Shown here: piece by piece, positions 1 to 8,656 of the stretch
Layout of the letters: the number at the start of each line of letters is the position of its first letter
Numbering within the stretch: position 1 is the first letter of the stretch
Assembly (NCBI GenBank): GCA_020852955.1
Contig: JADYZW010000044.1
Span: forward strand, 108,729 to 172,728
Direction: 5' to 3'
DNA from: Deltaproteobacteria bacterium
GTDB lineage: Bacteria > Desulfobacterota > Binatia > UTPRO1
DNA length: 64,000 bases
Notes under the pieces: generated by a model
Databases searched by the model: none
The model's input: the letters and a program-made list of their open reading frames with translations, nothing else
Told to the model about the DNA's origin: nothing
Translations under genes and position numbers: made by a program

Positions 1-2
1 TC

Positions 3-1151
3 GCGCACCTGACACGCGTCGCCGTGCAGACGATCGGATGCGACTGGGGCACCACCTTCGCATTGCACGAGCGCGACGGGGTCTACCGCCTGGCCGGCCT
101 GTACGGCGAGCCTCCGGGCGTGCGGGAGGAGATCGAGATCGCCGATTTCGACGAGCGCAATCTGCCGCTCGTCCGCGTGCTCGCACCCGGCGTCTTGATC
201 GAGCTGCCCGACGCGCGGGAGCAGCGCCTCATTCCGCCGGCGCTCCTCGCGCGCTGGGGCGTCACCTCCCAGCTGGTCGCGCCCATCGCGCTCGGCGGCC
301 GTGTGGTCGGGGCGGTGAACCTCGCGCACAGCCAGCGCCTCGGCCCATTTTCGGCGCGCGAGCGTCGGCTCGCGCAAGGCATCGTCCACGCAGCCGCGCT
401 CGCCCTCGCGAGCTCCGCCCTCATCAACGACCTGCGCGCCGCCAACACGTTGCGCTCGGAGTTCGTGTCGACGATGTCGCACGAACTGCGCACGCCGCTC
501 AACGTCATCATCGGCTTCGCGGAGATGGCGCGCGACGACGAGCTGCTGGAGGGCGAACGGCGCGGCGTGCTGCAGCGCATCGAAGAGGCCGGACGCGATC
601 TGCTGCGGCTCATCGAGGACACCCTCGCGATGGGCCGCATCGAATCCGGACGCGACCGCGTCGAGCTCGAGCCGGTCGGCCTGCCGGAGCTCTGGACGCG
701 CCTGCGGCGGGACTGCGCGGGGCTTCCCAGGAAGGACGCCGTCATCCTCGACTGGCGGCCGCTCGACGCCGCCGCGGCGCTCGTCACCGACGCGCGCAAG
801 CTGACGGTCGTGACCCGCAACCTCGTGCACAACGCGCTCAAGTTTACGGAGGCCGGTTGGGTGCGCGTCCATGGCGAGGTCACCGACGGCGCCTTCGTGC
901 TCGCGGTGAGCGATACCGGCATCGGCATCGAGCCGCACGACCACGCGACCGTGTTCGAGATGTTCCGCCAGGGCGACGGCTCGGACACCCGGCGCTTCGG
1001 GGGCACCGGACTCGGCCTCCACATCGTCAAGCGCTACGTCGAGCAGCTCGGCGGCGCCGTCGAGCTGGCGAGCACGCCGGGCATCGGCAGCCGCTTCACG
1101 GTTCGCCTCCCGCTCCGCCCCGAGGGCGGCGCAGCACCCGACGCGGGGTGA
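3..1151 (+). CDS. GAF-domain sensor histidine kinase, 5' end outside the window
   Basis: The frame is open to the left edge, so the usual start lies upstream; a GTG at 24 is only the first in-window candidate. The first ~130 residues look like a GAF domain (ending in a conserved VNLAHS-type strand). Then comes a HisKA dimerisation helix with phospho-acceptor His in MSHELRTPL (about residue 150 of the visible part), and an HATPase_c domain with the N box (NLVHNALKF), DTGIGI, and GGTGLGL. No transmembrane segment and no receiver are visible, so it is likely a cytosolic kinase that signals to a separate regulator. The gene converges on the SDR gene that follows. The kinase call is firm; the ligand is unknown. 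Confidence 0.93.
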   Translation, partial: AHLTRVAVQTIGCDWGTTFALHERDGVYRLAGLYGEPPGVREEIEIADFDERNLPLVRVLAPGVLIELPDAREQRLIPPALLARWGVTSQLVAPIALGGRVVGAVNLAHSQRLGPFSARERRLAQGIVHAAALALASSALINDLRAANTLRSEFVSTMSHELRTPLNVIIGFAEMARDDELLEGERRGVLQRIEEAGRDLLRLIEDTLAMGRIESGRDRVELEPVGLPELWTRLRRDCAGLPRKDAVILDWRPLDAAAALVTDARKLTVVTRNLVHNALKFTEAGWVRVHGEVTDGAFVLAVSDTGIGIEPHDHATVFEMFRQGDGSDTRRFGGTGLGLHIVKRYVEQLGGAVELASTPGIGSRFTVRLPLRPEGGAAPDAG

Positions 1152-1211
1152 ATCGGCGCACACGCCCGGTCCCAACACCGAGCCCGGCCGCGCCGTTGCC
1201 GTCGCAGGTCT

Positions 1212-2018
1212 CTAGCCGACCCGCACCGGGAGCCACGGCGCGCGACGCCGCACCAGATCGATCACCCGCTGCGGCACGAGGCGCATCGCGATCGTCGCGA
1301 AACGATTGAAGGCGCCGGGGACGCACTCTGCCTTGCCCGAGAACATCGCGCGGAGCGCCGCATCGGCGACCTTGCCCGGGTCCATCATCACGCCGAAGCG
1401 GCGGGCGCGATCCATGTCGACGACGGTCGGATCGTAGAGGCCGGTGTCGGTCGCACCGGGAGCGAGCGTGGTGACGGTGACGCCGTAGGGCGCAAGCTCG
1501 GAGCGCAGCGCCGCAGCGAACGTGCGGAGGTACGTCTTGGTGCCGCCGTAGTACGCGATGCCGGGAAACGCGCGCCAGGCGGAGATGCTCGACGTCAGCA
1601 TGATGCGCCCGCGCCGGCGCGCCCGCATGTCGCGCGCGAAGCGCGTGCAGAGGAGCGAGGGCGTCACGACGTGGAGCTGGAGCATCGTGTTCGCCCTCGC
1701 GGGGTCGGCGTCGGCGACCTCGCCGAAGAAGAACGTGCCGGCGTTCGCGACCAGCACGTCCACGTCGACGCCGAGCGCGCGCACCGCGGCGTGCAGTTCG
1801 CCGGCGGACTCGGGGCGCGCCAGGTCGCAGACGATCGGGTGGACGAGGGTGCCGTGCGCGGCGAAAACCTCGCGCGCCACCACGTCGAGGCGCTCCCGGT
1901 TCTCGCTGACCAGCACGAGCGCGTGGTCGCCACGAACCGCGAGGCGGCGGGCGATCTCACGGCCGATGCCCGAGCACGCGCCGGTGACGAGAGCGGCCGG
2001 CAAGGGCGGCGTCTTCAT
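1212..2018 (-). CDS. SDR-family NAD(P)-dependent oxidoreductase
   Basis: 268-residue classical short-chain dehydrogenase. Seen: TGACSGIG (TGxxxGxG cofactor loop) near the N-terminus, NAG after the fourth strand, catalytic Ser in TSSISA and the YxxxK pair as YGGTK. ATG at 2018 is chosen because it places the Rossmann strand about 10 residues in and leaves 26 nt after the ferredoxin gene; the longer frame would overlap that gene. The C-terminal 40 residues (FNRFATIAMRLVPQRVIDLV) resemble the membrane-proximal tail seen in many lipid-acting SDRs. It is probably co-transcribed after sucD and the ferredoxin gene. The substrate cannot be deduced. Confidence 0.9.
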   Translation of the reverse strand: MKTPPLPAALVTGACSGIGREIARRLAVRGDHALVLVSENRERLDVVAREVFAAHGTLVHPIVCDLARPESAGELHAAVRALGVDVDVLVANAGTFFFGEVADADPARANTMLQLHVVTPSLLCTRFARDMRARRRGRIMLTSSISAWRAFPGIAYYGGTKTYLRTFAAALRSELAPYGVTVTTLAPGATDTGLYDPTVVDMDRARRFGVMMDPGKVADAALRAMFSGKAECVPGAFNRFATIAMRLVPQRVIDLVRRRAPWLPVRVG

Positions 2019-2044
2019 GTGCGGCGAACGGCGCGGGGCCGAAA

Positions 2045-2266
2045 TCAATCGTAGAGCTTCGCGACCGTGACCTTGCCGGGGAAGGCCTGGACGCAGAGGT
2101 CGCAGAGCGTACACTCGTCGAGGTTTTCGTCGACGATGCGGAGACTGCCGTCGCCCTTCTGGGCGAAGATGTTCACCGGACAGACCTCGGTGAGCTTCTT
2201 GGCGACGGCGGCGTCCCGGGCAGAGACGGCGTCGACCTCGACGGCGATGAACATCCCGTTCGGCAT
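2045..2266 (-). CDS. Ferredoxin-like protein with one predicted 4Fe-4S cluster
   Basis: 73 residues with Cys29-Pro30 in the first half and C52xxC55xxC58 in the second. In two-cluster ferredoxins each cluster takes three Cys from one CxxCxxC and the fourth from the CP of the other half. Here the first CxxCxxC and the second CP are lost, leaving exactly the ligands for a single 4Fe-4S cluster. It starts 8 nt after the sucD stop codon, so the two are probably one transcript. Its role may be electron transfer linked to a 2-oxoacid:ferredoxin oxidoreductase upstream of the ligase step, but no such oxidoreductase is in the window. Confidence 0.85.
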   Translation of the reverse strand: MPNGMFIAVEVDAVSARDAAVAKKLTEVCPVNIFAQKGDGSLRIVDENLDECTLCDLCVQAFPGKVTVAKLYD

Positions 2267-2274
2267 CGCGGACC

Positions 2275-3183
2275 TCAGTGCCCCGCCTTCGCGAGACGCT
2301 CTTTCACGAGTCCCGGAATGTCTTCGATGCGCTCGGCGACCGAGATGCCGGCGGCCTTCATGCGCTCGATCTTGTCGGCGGTGGTGTCGGCCTTGCCCTC
2401 GACGATGGTCCCAGCATGGCCGAAGCGCATGCCGGGCATCTCGTCCATGAAGCGCCCGGCCATGAAGGCGATGATCGGAAGGCGCGACGCGTGCTCCCGC
2501 ACCCAGTCGGCGAGCTCGGCCTCCATACGGCCGCCGGGCTCGGAGTAGATGGCGATGGCTTTGGTCTCGGGATCGGCCTCGAAGAGCGGCATCAGCTCGG
2601 CGTAGGTCGAGCCGATGATCGCGTCGCCGCCGATCGACACGCAGGTGGATTGGCCGAGGCCGGCGGCGGTCAGCGTGTTGGCGATCTCGGTGGTCATGCC
2701 GCCCGAGCGCGACATGATGCCGATGGGACCCTTGCGGAAGGCGCGCCGCACGTTCACCGCCGGACCGCCGAGGCCGCCCATCTTGGCCTCGTCGGGCGAG
2801 AGCACGCCGAGGCAGTTCGGCCCGATGATGCGGGCGCCGCGGAGTTTCGCGAGCTCGACCATCTGCGCGACGTCGGCGCGCGGAATGCGCTCGGTCACGA
2901 TGACGATGAGCTTGACGCCGGCTTCGATCGCCTCGAAGACGGCGTCCTTGGTGAACTTCGGCGGCACCGTGACGATCGACCCGTCGACGTGGCGCTTGGT
3001 CGTGATGTCGCGGACGCAGTCGTAGACGGGCACGCCGTAGACGTCGCGCCCCGCGCGGCCCGGGGTCACGCCGCCGACGATCTTGGTGCCGTAGTCGAGG
3101 CCCTCGCGCGTCAGGTTCACCGCCTCGCGGCCGGTGATGCCTTGGATGATGACCGTGGTGTCCTTGTTGATGAGGATCGACAT
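2275..3183 (-). CDS. sucD: Succinate-CoA ligase (or related acid-CoA ligase) alpha subunit
   Basis: 302 residues, normal length for the alpha chain, which binds CoA and carries the phospho-histidine that relays phosphate between nucleotide and succinate. Seen: N-terminal CoA-binding Rossmann start (VIIQGITGREA), GPNCLGVLSP, and the active-site His256 in RFGHAGTIVEG. The usual GEIGG power-helix motif reads SEPGG. ATG at 3183 gives the canonical N-terminus; an in-frame GTG at 3225 falls inside the promoter. The beta subunit is not adjacent but about 26 kb away (29681-30880, same strand). Malate or another acid is a possible alternative substrate, since this family has several specificities. Confidence 0.9.
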   Translation of the reverse strand: MSILINKDTTVIIQGITGREAVNLTREGLDYGTKIVGGVTPGRAGRDVYGVPVYDCVRDITTKRHVDGSIVTVPPKFTKDAVFEAIEAGVKLIVIVTERIPRADVAQMVELAKLRGARIIGPNCLGVLSPDEAKMGGLGGPAVNVRRAFRKGPIGIMSRSGGMTTEIANTLTAAGLGQSTCVSIGGDAIIGSTYAELMPLFEADPETKAIAIYSEPGGRMEAELADWVREHASRLPIIAFMAGRFMDEMPGMRFGHAGTIVEGKADTTADKIERMKAAGISVAERIEDIPGLVKERLAKAGH

Positions 3184-3216
3184 GCGGTGGCGCGGGAGCC
3201 GCGGCGCGGCCGGGTT

Positions 3217-3245
3217 GAAGTACACGCCGACCCCGGGACCGTCAA
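3217..3245 (-). promoter_or_regulatory. sucD promoter
   Basis: On the minus strand: -35 TTGACG (3240-3245), 17-nt spacer, -10 TACTTC (3217-3222). The spacer begins GTCCCGG, exactly as in the sucC promoter at 30887-30915. The expected start point is near 3210, giving a leader of about 27 nt without an obvious ribosome binding site. Confidence 0.6.
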
Positions 3246-3402
3246 GCCGCGCGCCGCGCGGGCGGTGGCCGCCCGATGTGCAGCCCGAGCGCCCTTCCCT
3301 ACCGCCGGCGCGCCCGTCGCGCGGCGCCGGATCGGATCCTCACCGACGAAGATCCCGGCGCACCCCAGCGAGCCCCGGACCGGCTGCCCTGCGGCCCCGC
3401 GC

Positions 3403-4452
3403 TCAGTGGCCGGGCATGCCGCCGCTGCTGCCCGGCGGATCGTAGATGTCCGGCCGCTCCGTTCCCGAGACGACCAACTCGCCGACGCCGCCCTTCTGCG
3501 TGCGGTAGATGGCGTGATCGACCAGCAAGTACGTGCCCGGCACCTCGACCGCGAAATCGACCACCGTCGCGCCGCCCGCCGGGACGAGCGTCGACTGGAT
3601 GCTCCGACCGGGCCTGCTGATGAGATCGCCTTCCCGGTAGACGCGATCGAACACCTCGCCGATCACGTGGAACGAGGAGATCAGGTTGGGTCCGGCGTTG
3701 CCGAAGTAGATGCGCACGCGGTCGCCGCGCGCGGCCGTGAGGGCGCCCGTCCCCTGCAGGGCTCCGACCGCCCCGTTGAACACCACGTAGCGCGGGTGTT
3801 CCGCCGCGCCGTCGCTGCCGGAATACATCACCACGCCACCGCTCGGCGCCGTCGTGTAGAACTCGCTCTGCATGACGTAGTACTCGCGGTCCACGGGCGG
3901 GAGCCGCCGGCGGGGCTCCACGAGGATCAGGCCGTACATCCCGTTGGCGATGTGCGCCGCGACCGGCGGCGCGGCGCAGTGGTACACGAACAGCCCCGGG
4001 TGCAGCAGCTTGAAGCTGGCGATGCGCGTCTCGCCGAGTTCCACCGTCGTGACGTTCGCGCCGCCCCCGGGACCGGTGACGGCGTGGAAATCGACGTTGT
4101 GGGGCATGCCGTTGCCGTCGCTGTTGGAGATGTGCACCTCGAGCGTGTCGTCGACCCGCGTGCGGATGAACGGCCCGGGCGTCTGCCCGTTGAACGTCCA
4201 GTACTCGTAGCTCGCGCCCGGCGCGAGGGCGGCGGTCTTGATGCTGGTGTCGAGGTGCAGCTCGACGATCGCGGATCCCGTGCGATCGATCGGGGGCGGC
4301 ACGTTCGGCGCGATCGCCGTCCGCGCCATCTCGCGGGGCTCGGCGCGCGCCGGCACGCTCGTGACCGCGAGCAGGAGACACGCGAGAGCGACGATCCGAC
4401 AACGACGTGCCGGCGGGCGGATGGAAAGGAGAGTCGTGGTTGCCGAGCGCAT
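3403..4452 (-). CDS. nirK: Copper-containing nitrite reductase (NO-forming), NirK
   Basis: Periplasmic enzyme reducing nitrite to nitric oxide, the committing step of denitrification. 349 residues with an N-terminal signal peptide ending near VPARA (residue 37). All copper ligands are visible. Type 1: His118, Cys159, His167 and Met172 (MPHNVDFH, HCAAPPVAAHIANGM). Type 2: His123, His158 and His313 (LVDHAIYR). The catalytic Asp121 and His262 (SSFHVIG) are also present. Two cupredoxin domains, usual length. It stands alone: no nitric oxide reductase, nitrous oxide reductase or accessory protein is within 60 kb. An FNR-type box and a near-leaderless promoter lie directly upstream, which fits oxygen or NO control. 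Confidence 0.96.
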   Translation of the reverse strand: MRSATTTLLSIRPPARRCRIVALACLLLAVTSVPARAEPREMARTAIAPNVPPPIDRTGSAIVELHLDTSIKTAALAPGASYEYWTFNGQTPGPFIRTRVDDTLEVHISNSDGNGMPHNVDFHAVTGPGGGANVTTVELGETRIASFKLLHPGLFVYHCAAPPVAAHIANGMYGLILVEPRRRLPPVDREYYVMQSEFYTTAPSGGVVMYSGSDGAAEHPRYVVFNGAVGALQGTGALTAARGDRVRIYFGNAGPNLISSFHVIGEVFDRVYREGDLISRPGRSIQSTLVPAGGATVVDFAVEVPGTYLLVDHAIYRTQKGGVGELVVSGTERPDIYDPPGSSGGMPGH

Positions 4453-4459
4453 GGCCAGT

Positions 4460-4488
4460 CACGTACCGGCGCCGATTCGGTCCGTCAA
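4460..4488 (-). promoter_or_regulatory. nirK promoter
   Basis: Minus strand -35 TTGACG (4483-4488), 17-nt spacer, -10 TACGTG (4460-4465). The nirK ATG is at 4452, so transcription should begin at or within 1-2 nt of the start codon (leaderless mRNA). Confidence 0.6.
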
Positions 4489-4507
4489 CCGGAACGTCGA
4501 GCCGCGT

Positions 4508-4521
4508 ATGATCCAGATCAT
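4508..4521. promoter_or_regulatory. FNR/Dnr-type operator upstream of nirK
   Basis: Perfect 14-nt palindrome ATGATCCAGATCAT. Its core TGAT-N4-ATCA is the FNR/Dnr/Nnr (CRP-superfamily) half-site arrangement. The centre (4514.5) lies about 61.5 nt upstream of the predicted nirK start point (about 4453), which is the class I activator position known for CRP and FNR. The cognate regulator is not in the window. Confidence 0.6.
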
Positions 4522-4623
4522 GTCGGGTCGGACGCGCTTCTCCACCGAGTTGCGTGACGCCTTGCGGGAGGCATTGCGACTTGCGGGTCCGGTCTCCCCG
4601 AGAGGGCGTGAGCGCCATGCGGG

Positions 4624-6819
4624 ATGACACTCGGGAGCCGCCCTCGGCGTGCCGATATATCCGCGGTGGAGCCGCGGCGTCGAGACTGGCAGGTGGCCGA
4701 GCAGGCGCGCGCGAACATGGCCGCGATCCTGCCGGCGATCGGCGCGATCTACGGCGTGGTCGGGCTGCTCTACGTCGTCGCCCCACCTCTCCCTCCCGGA
4801 TGGCCGTACGCGGTCTCGGCGCTGACCGTCGCCGCGGCCCAGGTGCTGCTCGGATGGGGCATCCGCCGGGCGCCGCGCGCCGCGGTGCATGCGATCGGCT
4901 TCCTCGCGGCCTTGCTGTCCGTGGCGCAGGCGGTCTCGTTCGTCGTGCTGACCGGGGACCCCGCGCAGACGGTGGTCCTGATCATCGTGCTGCTCGGAGC
5001 TTCCTTCGAGATGCTGGCGACGTGGCCCGCGCTCGCGACGGTGACCGTCGCGCTCGCGTCCTGGACCTGGGTCGCCCGCGATTTCCCGACTCCCGCGTTC
5101 GTGCACTGGCTCGTCAACCTCATCGCCACGGGAGCCCTCGGGCTCGTCATCTCCGCCTCCCGCACACGCGCGATCCGGCGGCAGATCGACGCCGACCACG
5201 CGCTCCGCGAGAGCGAGGAGCGCCACCGCCTCGTCGTCGACGGCGCCTTCGACGCCATCGTCACCGTCGACGTGGATCATCGCGTGCTCGGATGGAACCC
5301 GCAGGCCGAGCGCATCTTCGGGTGGACGGCGCGCGAGATCCTCGGCCAGCGGATGGCGGCGGACCTCCTCGCCCCCGAGCACCGCTCGAACTACGAGCGC
5401 GGTGTCCAGGCCTTCCTCGCGACCGGCGCGAGTCCCGTCCTCCACCGGCTCATGGAGGTGACCGCCGTCCGCCGCGACGGCACGACGTTCACCTCGGAGA
5501 TGACCACGATGCCGATCCGCCGAGGCGACGGCTGGGTCCTGACCACGTTCGTCCGCGACATCACCGACCGCAAGCGCACCGAGAACGACCTGTTGCGCGC
5601 CAAGGAGGCCGCCGAGGCGGGAGCGCGCGTGAAGAGCGACTTCCTCGCCACCATGAGCCACGAGATCCGCACGCCGCTGAACGGTATCTTCGGCATGACC
5701 GAGCTCGCGCTCGACACGACCGACGACGGCGAGCGCCGCGAGTTCCTGCAGCGCGCCCGCGTCTGCGCCGAAACCCTCATGAGCATCCTGAACGACGTGC
5801 TCGACTTCTCGCGCGTCGAGGCCGGGCGGCTCGACCTCGAACGTATCGTCTTCGACCCGCGCGACGTCGTGGACGGCGTGCTCGACGCCCTCGCCATCGA
5901 GGCCGACCGCAAGGGCCTCGAACTGATCGGCTGCGTCGACGAGCGGCTGCCCGCGGTGCTCATCGGCGATCCCGGCCGCCTCCGGCAGATCCTGATCAAC
6001 CTCGCCGGCAACGCGCTCAAGTTCACCGAGCACGGCGAGGTCGTGATCCGGCTCGCGATCGCGCCGGGCGCCGACGGCGTCACCGTCGAGACGCCGTCCG
6101 GCGGCACGCCCGCGGACACCGACGGCGGCGCGCCGGCGGAGCTCACGCTCTTCGCCACCGTCCGCGACACCGGCATCGGCATCGCACCCGACAAGCAGCG
6201 CGCGATCTTCGAAGCGTTCACTCAGGCCGACTCGTCGATGACCCGCCGCTTCGGCGGCACGGGGCTCGGGCTCGCGATCTCGCAGCGTCTCGTACATCTC
6301 ATGGGTGGAACGATCGGGGTCGACAGCGTGCCGGGCGCCGGCAGCCGCTTCTGGCTCACCGCGCGTCACGGCGTCGGCGGTCCGCCGATCGCGGCGACGC
6401 TCCCCATGCTGCACGGCGGCCGGGTCCTCCTCGTGAGTACCAACCCCGCGTGCGCGCGGCACCTCGCGCACGGGCTCCTGGCGGCGGGGGCGCGGGCGTT
6501 CGTCGCAGCGACGATCGGCGAGGCGCTCGCCGAGCTCCGCGCCACCCGCGCGCACGGCGAGCGCTTCGACGCCTTCGTCATCGACCTCCCGAGCGACGCG
6601 CGCGAGGCGCCGTGGCACCTCGCGCAGCTCGAGCGCGAGCGCGCCGAGCTGCCGCCGCTCGTCGTGCTGGCGCCGACCGCGGCACGCGGCGAGCTGCTCC
6701 GGATCGCCGGCCTCCGGCCGGAGCTGCTCTCGAAGCCGATCAAGACGCGCGCGCTGCTCGCGTGCCTCGACGGGCTGCGCGCGTCGGCGACGGAGGACGT
6801 GTCCTCCACCCGCCACTGA
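4624..6819 (+). CDS. Membrane-bound PAS hybrid histidine kinase with degenerate receiver
   Basis: 731 residues. Order: five or six hydrophobic segments in residues ~30-175, PAS domain (~205-320, ending in the typical RDITDRKR), HisKA with MSHEIRTPL (~345), HATPase_c with NLAGNALKFTE, DTGIGI and GGTGLGL (~455-590), then a receiver-fold domain (~605-725). The receiver keeps a candidate phospho-Asp (FDAFVIDLPS) and the SKP lysine, but the acidic pair after strand 1 reads ST (VLLVSTNPA), so magnesium binding and phosphorylation are doubtful. It is divergent from nirK, 171 bp apart, so a link to nitrite or redox sensing is possible but unproven. The kinase call is firm. Confidence 0.92.
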   Translation: MTLGSRPRRADISAVEPRRRDWQVAEQARANMAAILPAIGAIYGVVGLLYVVAPPLPPGWPYAVSALTVAAAQVLLGWGIRRAPRAAVHAIGFLAALLSVAQAVSFVVLTGDPAQTVVLIIVLLGASFEMLATWPALATVTVALASWTWVARDFPTPAFVHWLVNLIATGALGLVISASRTRAIRRQIDADHALRESEERHRLVVDGAFDAIVTVDVDHRVLGWNPQAERIFGWTAREILGQRMAADLLAPEHRSNYERGVQAFLATGASPVLHRLMEVTAVRRDGTTFTSEMTTMPIRRGDGWVLTTFVRDITDRKRTENDLLRAKEAAEAGARVKSDFLATMSHEIRTPLNGIFGMTELALDTTDDGERREFLQRARVCAETLMSILNDVLDFSRVEAGRLDLERIVFDPRDVVDGVLDALAIEADRKGLELIGCVDERLPAVLIGDPGRLRQILINLAGNALKFTEHGEVVIRLAIAPGADGVTVETPSGGTPADTDGGAPAELTLFATVRDTGIGIAPDKQRAIFEAFTQADSSMTRRFGGTGLGLAISQRLVHLMGGTIGVDSVPGAGSRFWLTARHGVGGPPIAATLPMLHGGRVLLVSTNPACARHLAHGLLAAGARAFVAATIGEALAELRATRAHGERFDAFVIDLPSDAREAPWHLAQLERERAELPPLVVLAPTAARGELLRIAGLRPELLSKPIKTRALLACLDGLRASATEDVSSTRH

Positions 6820-6834
6820 CGCGCACCGCCCCGG

Positions 6835-7140
6835 CTACTGACAGATTGCGTTCACGCAGGTGAGCGGATTTGGACAGACGGACGCGCAGGCGCCGCAGTT
6901 GTTGGGGTCGATCAGCGTGTCCACCTCGCAGCCGTCGCCGGGGATCACGTTGCAGTCGGACTGCCCCGCGGCGCACGTGCACTGGCTGCCGATGCAAACC
7001 GTCGTGTTGACACAGTCGCCGCCGGTGGCGCAGCCGCCGCCGAGCGGGCATTGCCGGCACGACCCGCCCCCGCAATCCACGTCCGTCTCGCTGCCGTCCT
7101 GGAAGCCGTTCGCGCAGCTCCGCACGCAGACGCCACGCCG
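6835..7140 (-). pseudogene. C-terminal remnant of a Cys-rich surface protein
   Basis: About 95 residues on the minus strand carry the motif [16 protein letters not shown] and NNCGAC, with 18 or so Cys. These are the repeats of large secreted Cys-rich proteins of Myxococcales and relatives. Nothing like a signal peptide or an N-terminal domain precedes it: the frame upstream of ~7140 is simply the antisense of the ferredoxin gene at 7204. A GTG inside the Cys-rich part could start a short product, but that would lack an export signal. I therefore read it as the tail of a deleted gene. The TAG stop at 6835 is intact. Confidence 0.55.
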
Positions 7141-7203
7141 GCGGAGGGAAGCGAAATCGAGCCGTACGTGCGCCCCGCCGTGGGTTCGGCTACGGTGGCC
7201 GCC

Positions 7204-7575
7204 ATGGCGCGGATCGAGAAGATCGCGGAGGAGATCGGCATCCCGTCCATCCGCCGACACATCTTCCTCTGCTGCGACCAGACCAAACCGAAGTGTTGCC
7301 ACAAGGACGCCGGCCTCGCGTCGTGGGAGTTCCTGAAGAGCCGGCTGAAGGCGCTCGGCCTCGTCGGCACGGGGGGTGTCTTCCGCACGAAGGCGAACTG
7401 CCTGCAGGTGTGCCAGGACGGACCGATCGCCGTCGTCTATCCGGAGGGCACCTGGTACCGATCGTGCACCCCCGAGGTGCTCGAGCGCATCATCCAGGAG
7501 CATCTGATCGGCGGGCGTCCGGTCGAGGAGTACGCGTTCGCGCGGCGCCGCCTCCCGGAGCCGCCGCCGCGCTGA
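7204..7575 (+). CDS. Thioredoxin-like (2Fe-2S) ferredoxin
   Basis: 123 residues. Cys23/24 and Cys31/32 ([11 protein letters not shown]) and the later Cys66-x3-Cys70 (NCLQVC) match the spacing of the [2Fe-2S] thioredoxin-like ferredoxin family, followed by the family's [13 protein letters not shown] strand. The residues between ([12 protein letters not shown]) form the first helix of the thioredoxin fold. ATG at 7204 is preferred; the frame upstream to 7051 is low-complexity and antisense to the Cys-rich remnant. Probable electron carrier; the partner is unknown. Confidence 0.88.
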   Translation: MARIEKIAEEIGIPSIRRHIFLCCDQTKPKCCHKDAGLASWEFLKSRLKALGLVGTGGVFRTKANCLQVCQDGPIAVVYPEGTWYRSCTPEVLERIIQEHLIGGRPVEEYAFARRRLPEPPPR

Positions 7576-7696
7576 ACCGCGGCGCGCGAGCGCGATCGAC
7601 GCCGTATCCGCGCTCCCCGCGGATCACCGGATCGCGTCCCGCGATCCTCCCGGCTTTCGCTTTGGATCCGGCTGCGCTACCAGAGTCCTCGGGTCG

Positions 7697-8608
7697 ATGC
7701 GCGACACCGTCTTCATCCACACCAACCGCAAGCAGCGCCTCGGCGCCCTGGTGTCGGCGTACTCGCTGAAGGCGCGTTCCGCGACCCCCGACGCGTTCGA
7801 CGTCCGCATCATCTGGACCGACGATTATCCCTTCCTCAAGGAGCGCGACGGTCAGGCGTACCTCCGCGACGGCCGCAAGGTGCTCTGGACGGAAGACGAC
7901 CTGCAGTCCTTCCCGCCGCTCCGCTTCGAGCCGCCGTGCCTCATGGGCTACGAGGGCCGCGCGGTCGTCGTGGATCCCGATGTGTTCGCGGTCGGCGACA
8001 TCGTCGATCTGCTGCGGCGCGACATGCGCGGGCACGGCGTACTCGCCAAGCGCATGCCCGCGGGCGGGCGGAAGCCCGGGCACTGGGCGTCGAGCGTGAT
8101 GCTCCTCGACTGCGCCCGGCTCCGCCACTGGAACGCCGAGCAGGACTTCGCGAAGCTCTTCACGTTCGAGCGCGATTACGACCGGTGGATGTGGCTCCTG
8201 CTCGAGCCGCCCGGCCTGGTCGGCGAGCTCGAGGAGCAGTGGAACCACTTCGACACGCTCGACGCGACGACGAAGCTGATCCACAACACGCACCGCCGCA
8301 CCCAGCCCTGGAAGACCGGGCTCCCCGCCGACTTCACGCCGCGCGGCCGCCACATCGACGCGCACGCGCGATCGTTCTTCACCCGCGCCCTGGCGCGCCT
8401 GCGCGGCGAGCACGGGGGCCCGCGCGGCACGTACAAGGCGCATCCCGATCCCGCGCAGGAGCGTTTCTTCTTCGGCCTGCTCCGCGAGGCGCTCGCCGCG
8501 GGCGCGTTCCCGTTGTCCGTCGTGGAGGAGGAGATCACGCGCCGCCACGTCCGACCCGATGCGCTCGCGCTCGTGAGCGCCGCCGGCGCGACGGCCGTGT
8601 CCGCCTAG
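7697..8608 (+). CDS. Glycosyltransferase-like protein (nucleotide-sugar transferase fold)
   Basis: 303 residues. The N-terminus (TVFIHTNRKQRLGALVSAYS) followed by a VVVDPDVFAVGDI segment looks like the first strand and metal-binding DxD of GT-A enzymes such as family 8. The later HNTHRRTQPWKTG also resembles the C-terminal His/Lys motif of that group. No membrane segment is visible. It sits alone between the ferredoxin gene and the convergent Nudix gene. The acceptor and sugar are unknown; the family call is moderate. Confidence 0.6.
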   Translation: MRDTVFIHTNRKQRLGALVSAYSLKARSATPDAFDVRIIWTDDYPFLKERDGQAYLRDGRKVLWTEDDLQSFPPLRFEPPCLMGYEGRAVVVDPDVFAVGDIVDLLRRDMRGHGVLAKRMPAGGRKPGHWASSVMLLDCARLRHWNAEQDFAKLFTFERDYDRWMWLLLEPPGLVGELEEQWNHFDTLDATTKLIHNTHRRTQPWKTGLPADFTPRGRHIDAHARSFFTRALARLRGEHGGPRGTYKAHPDPAQERFFFGLLREALAAGAFPLSVVEEEITRRHVRPDALALVSAAGATAVSA

Positions 8609-8656
8609 GAATGTTCTTGGCGCGCCCGTGAATTTTCCGGACCCGGGGGCCGCGGC

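Noticed and set aside
4459..6816. Long open frame antisense to the hybrid kinase
   Set aside because: Frames of this size are common antisense to GC-rich genes; composition is Arg/Ala/Gly rich with no domain, and the kinase on the other strand has all its motifs.
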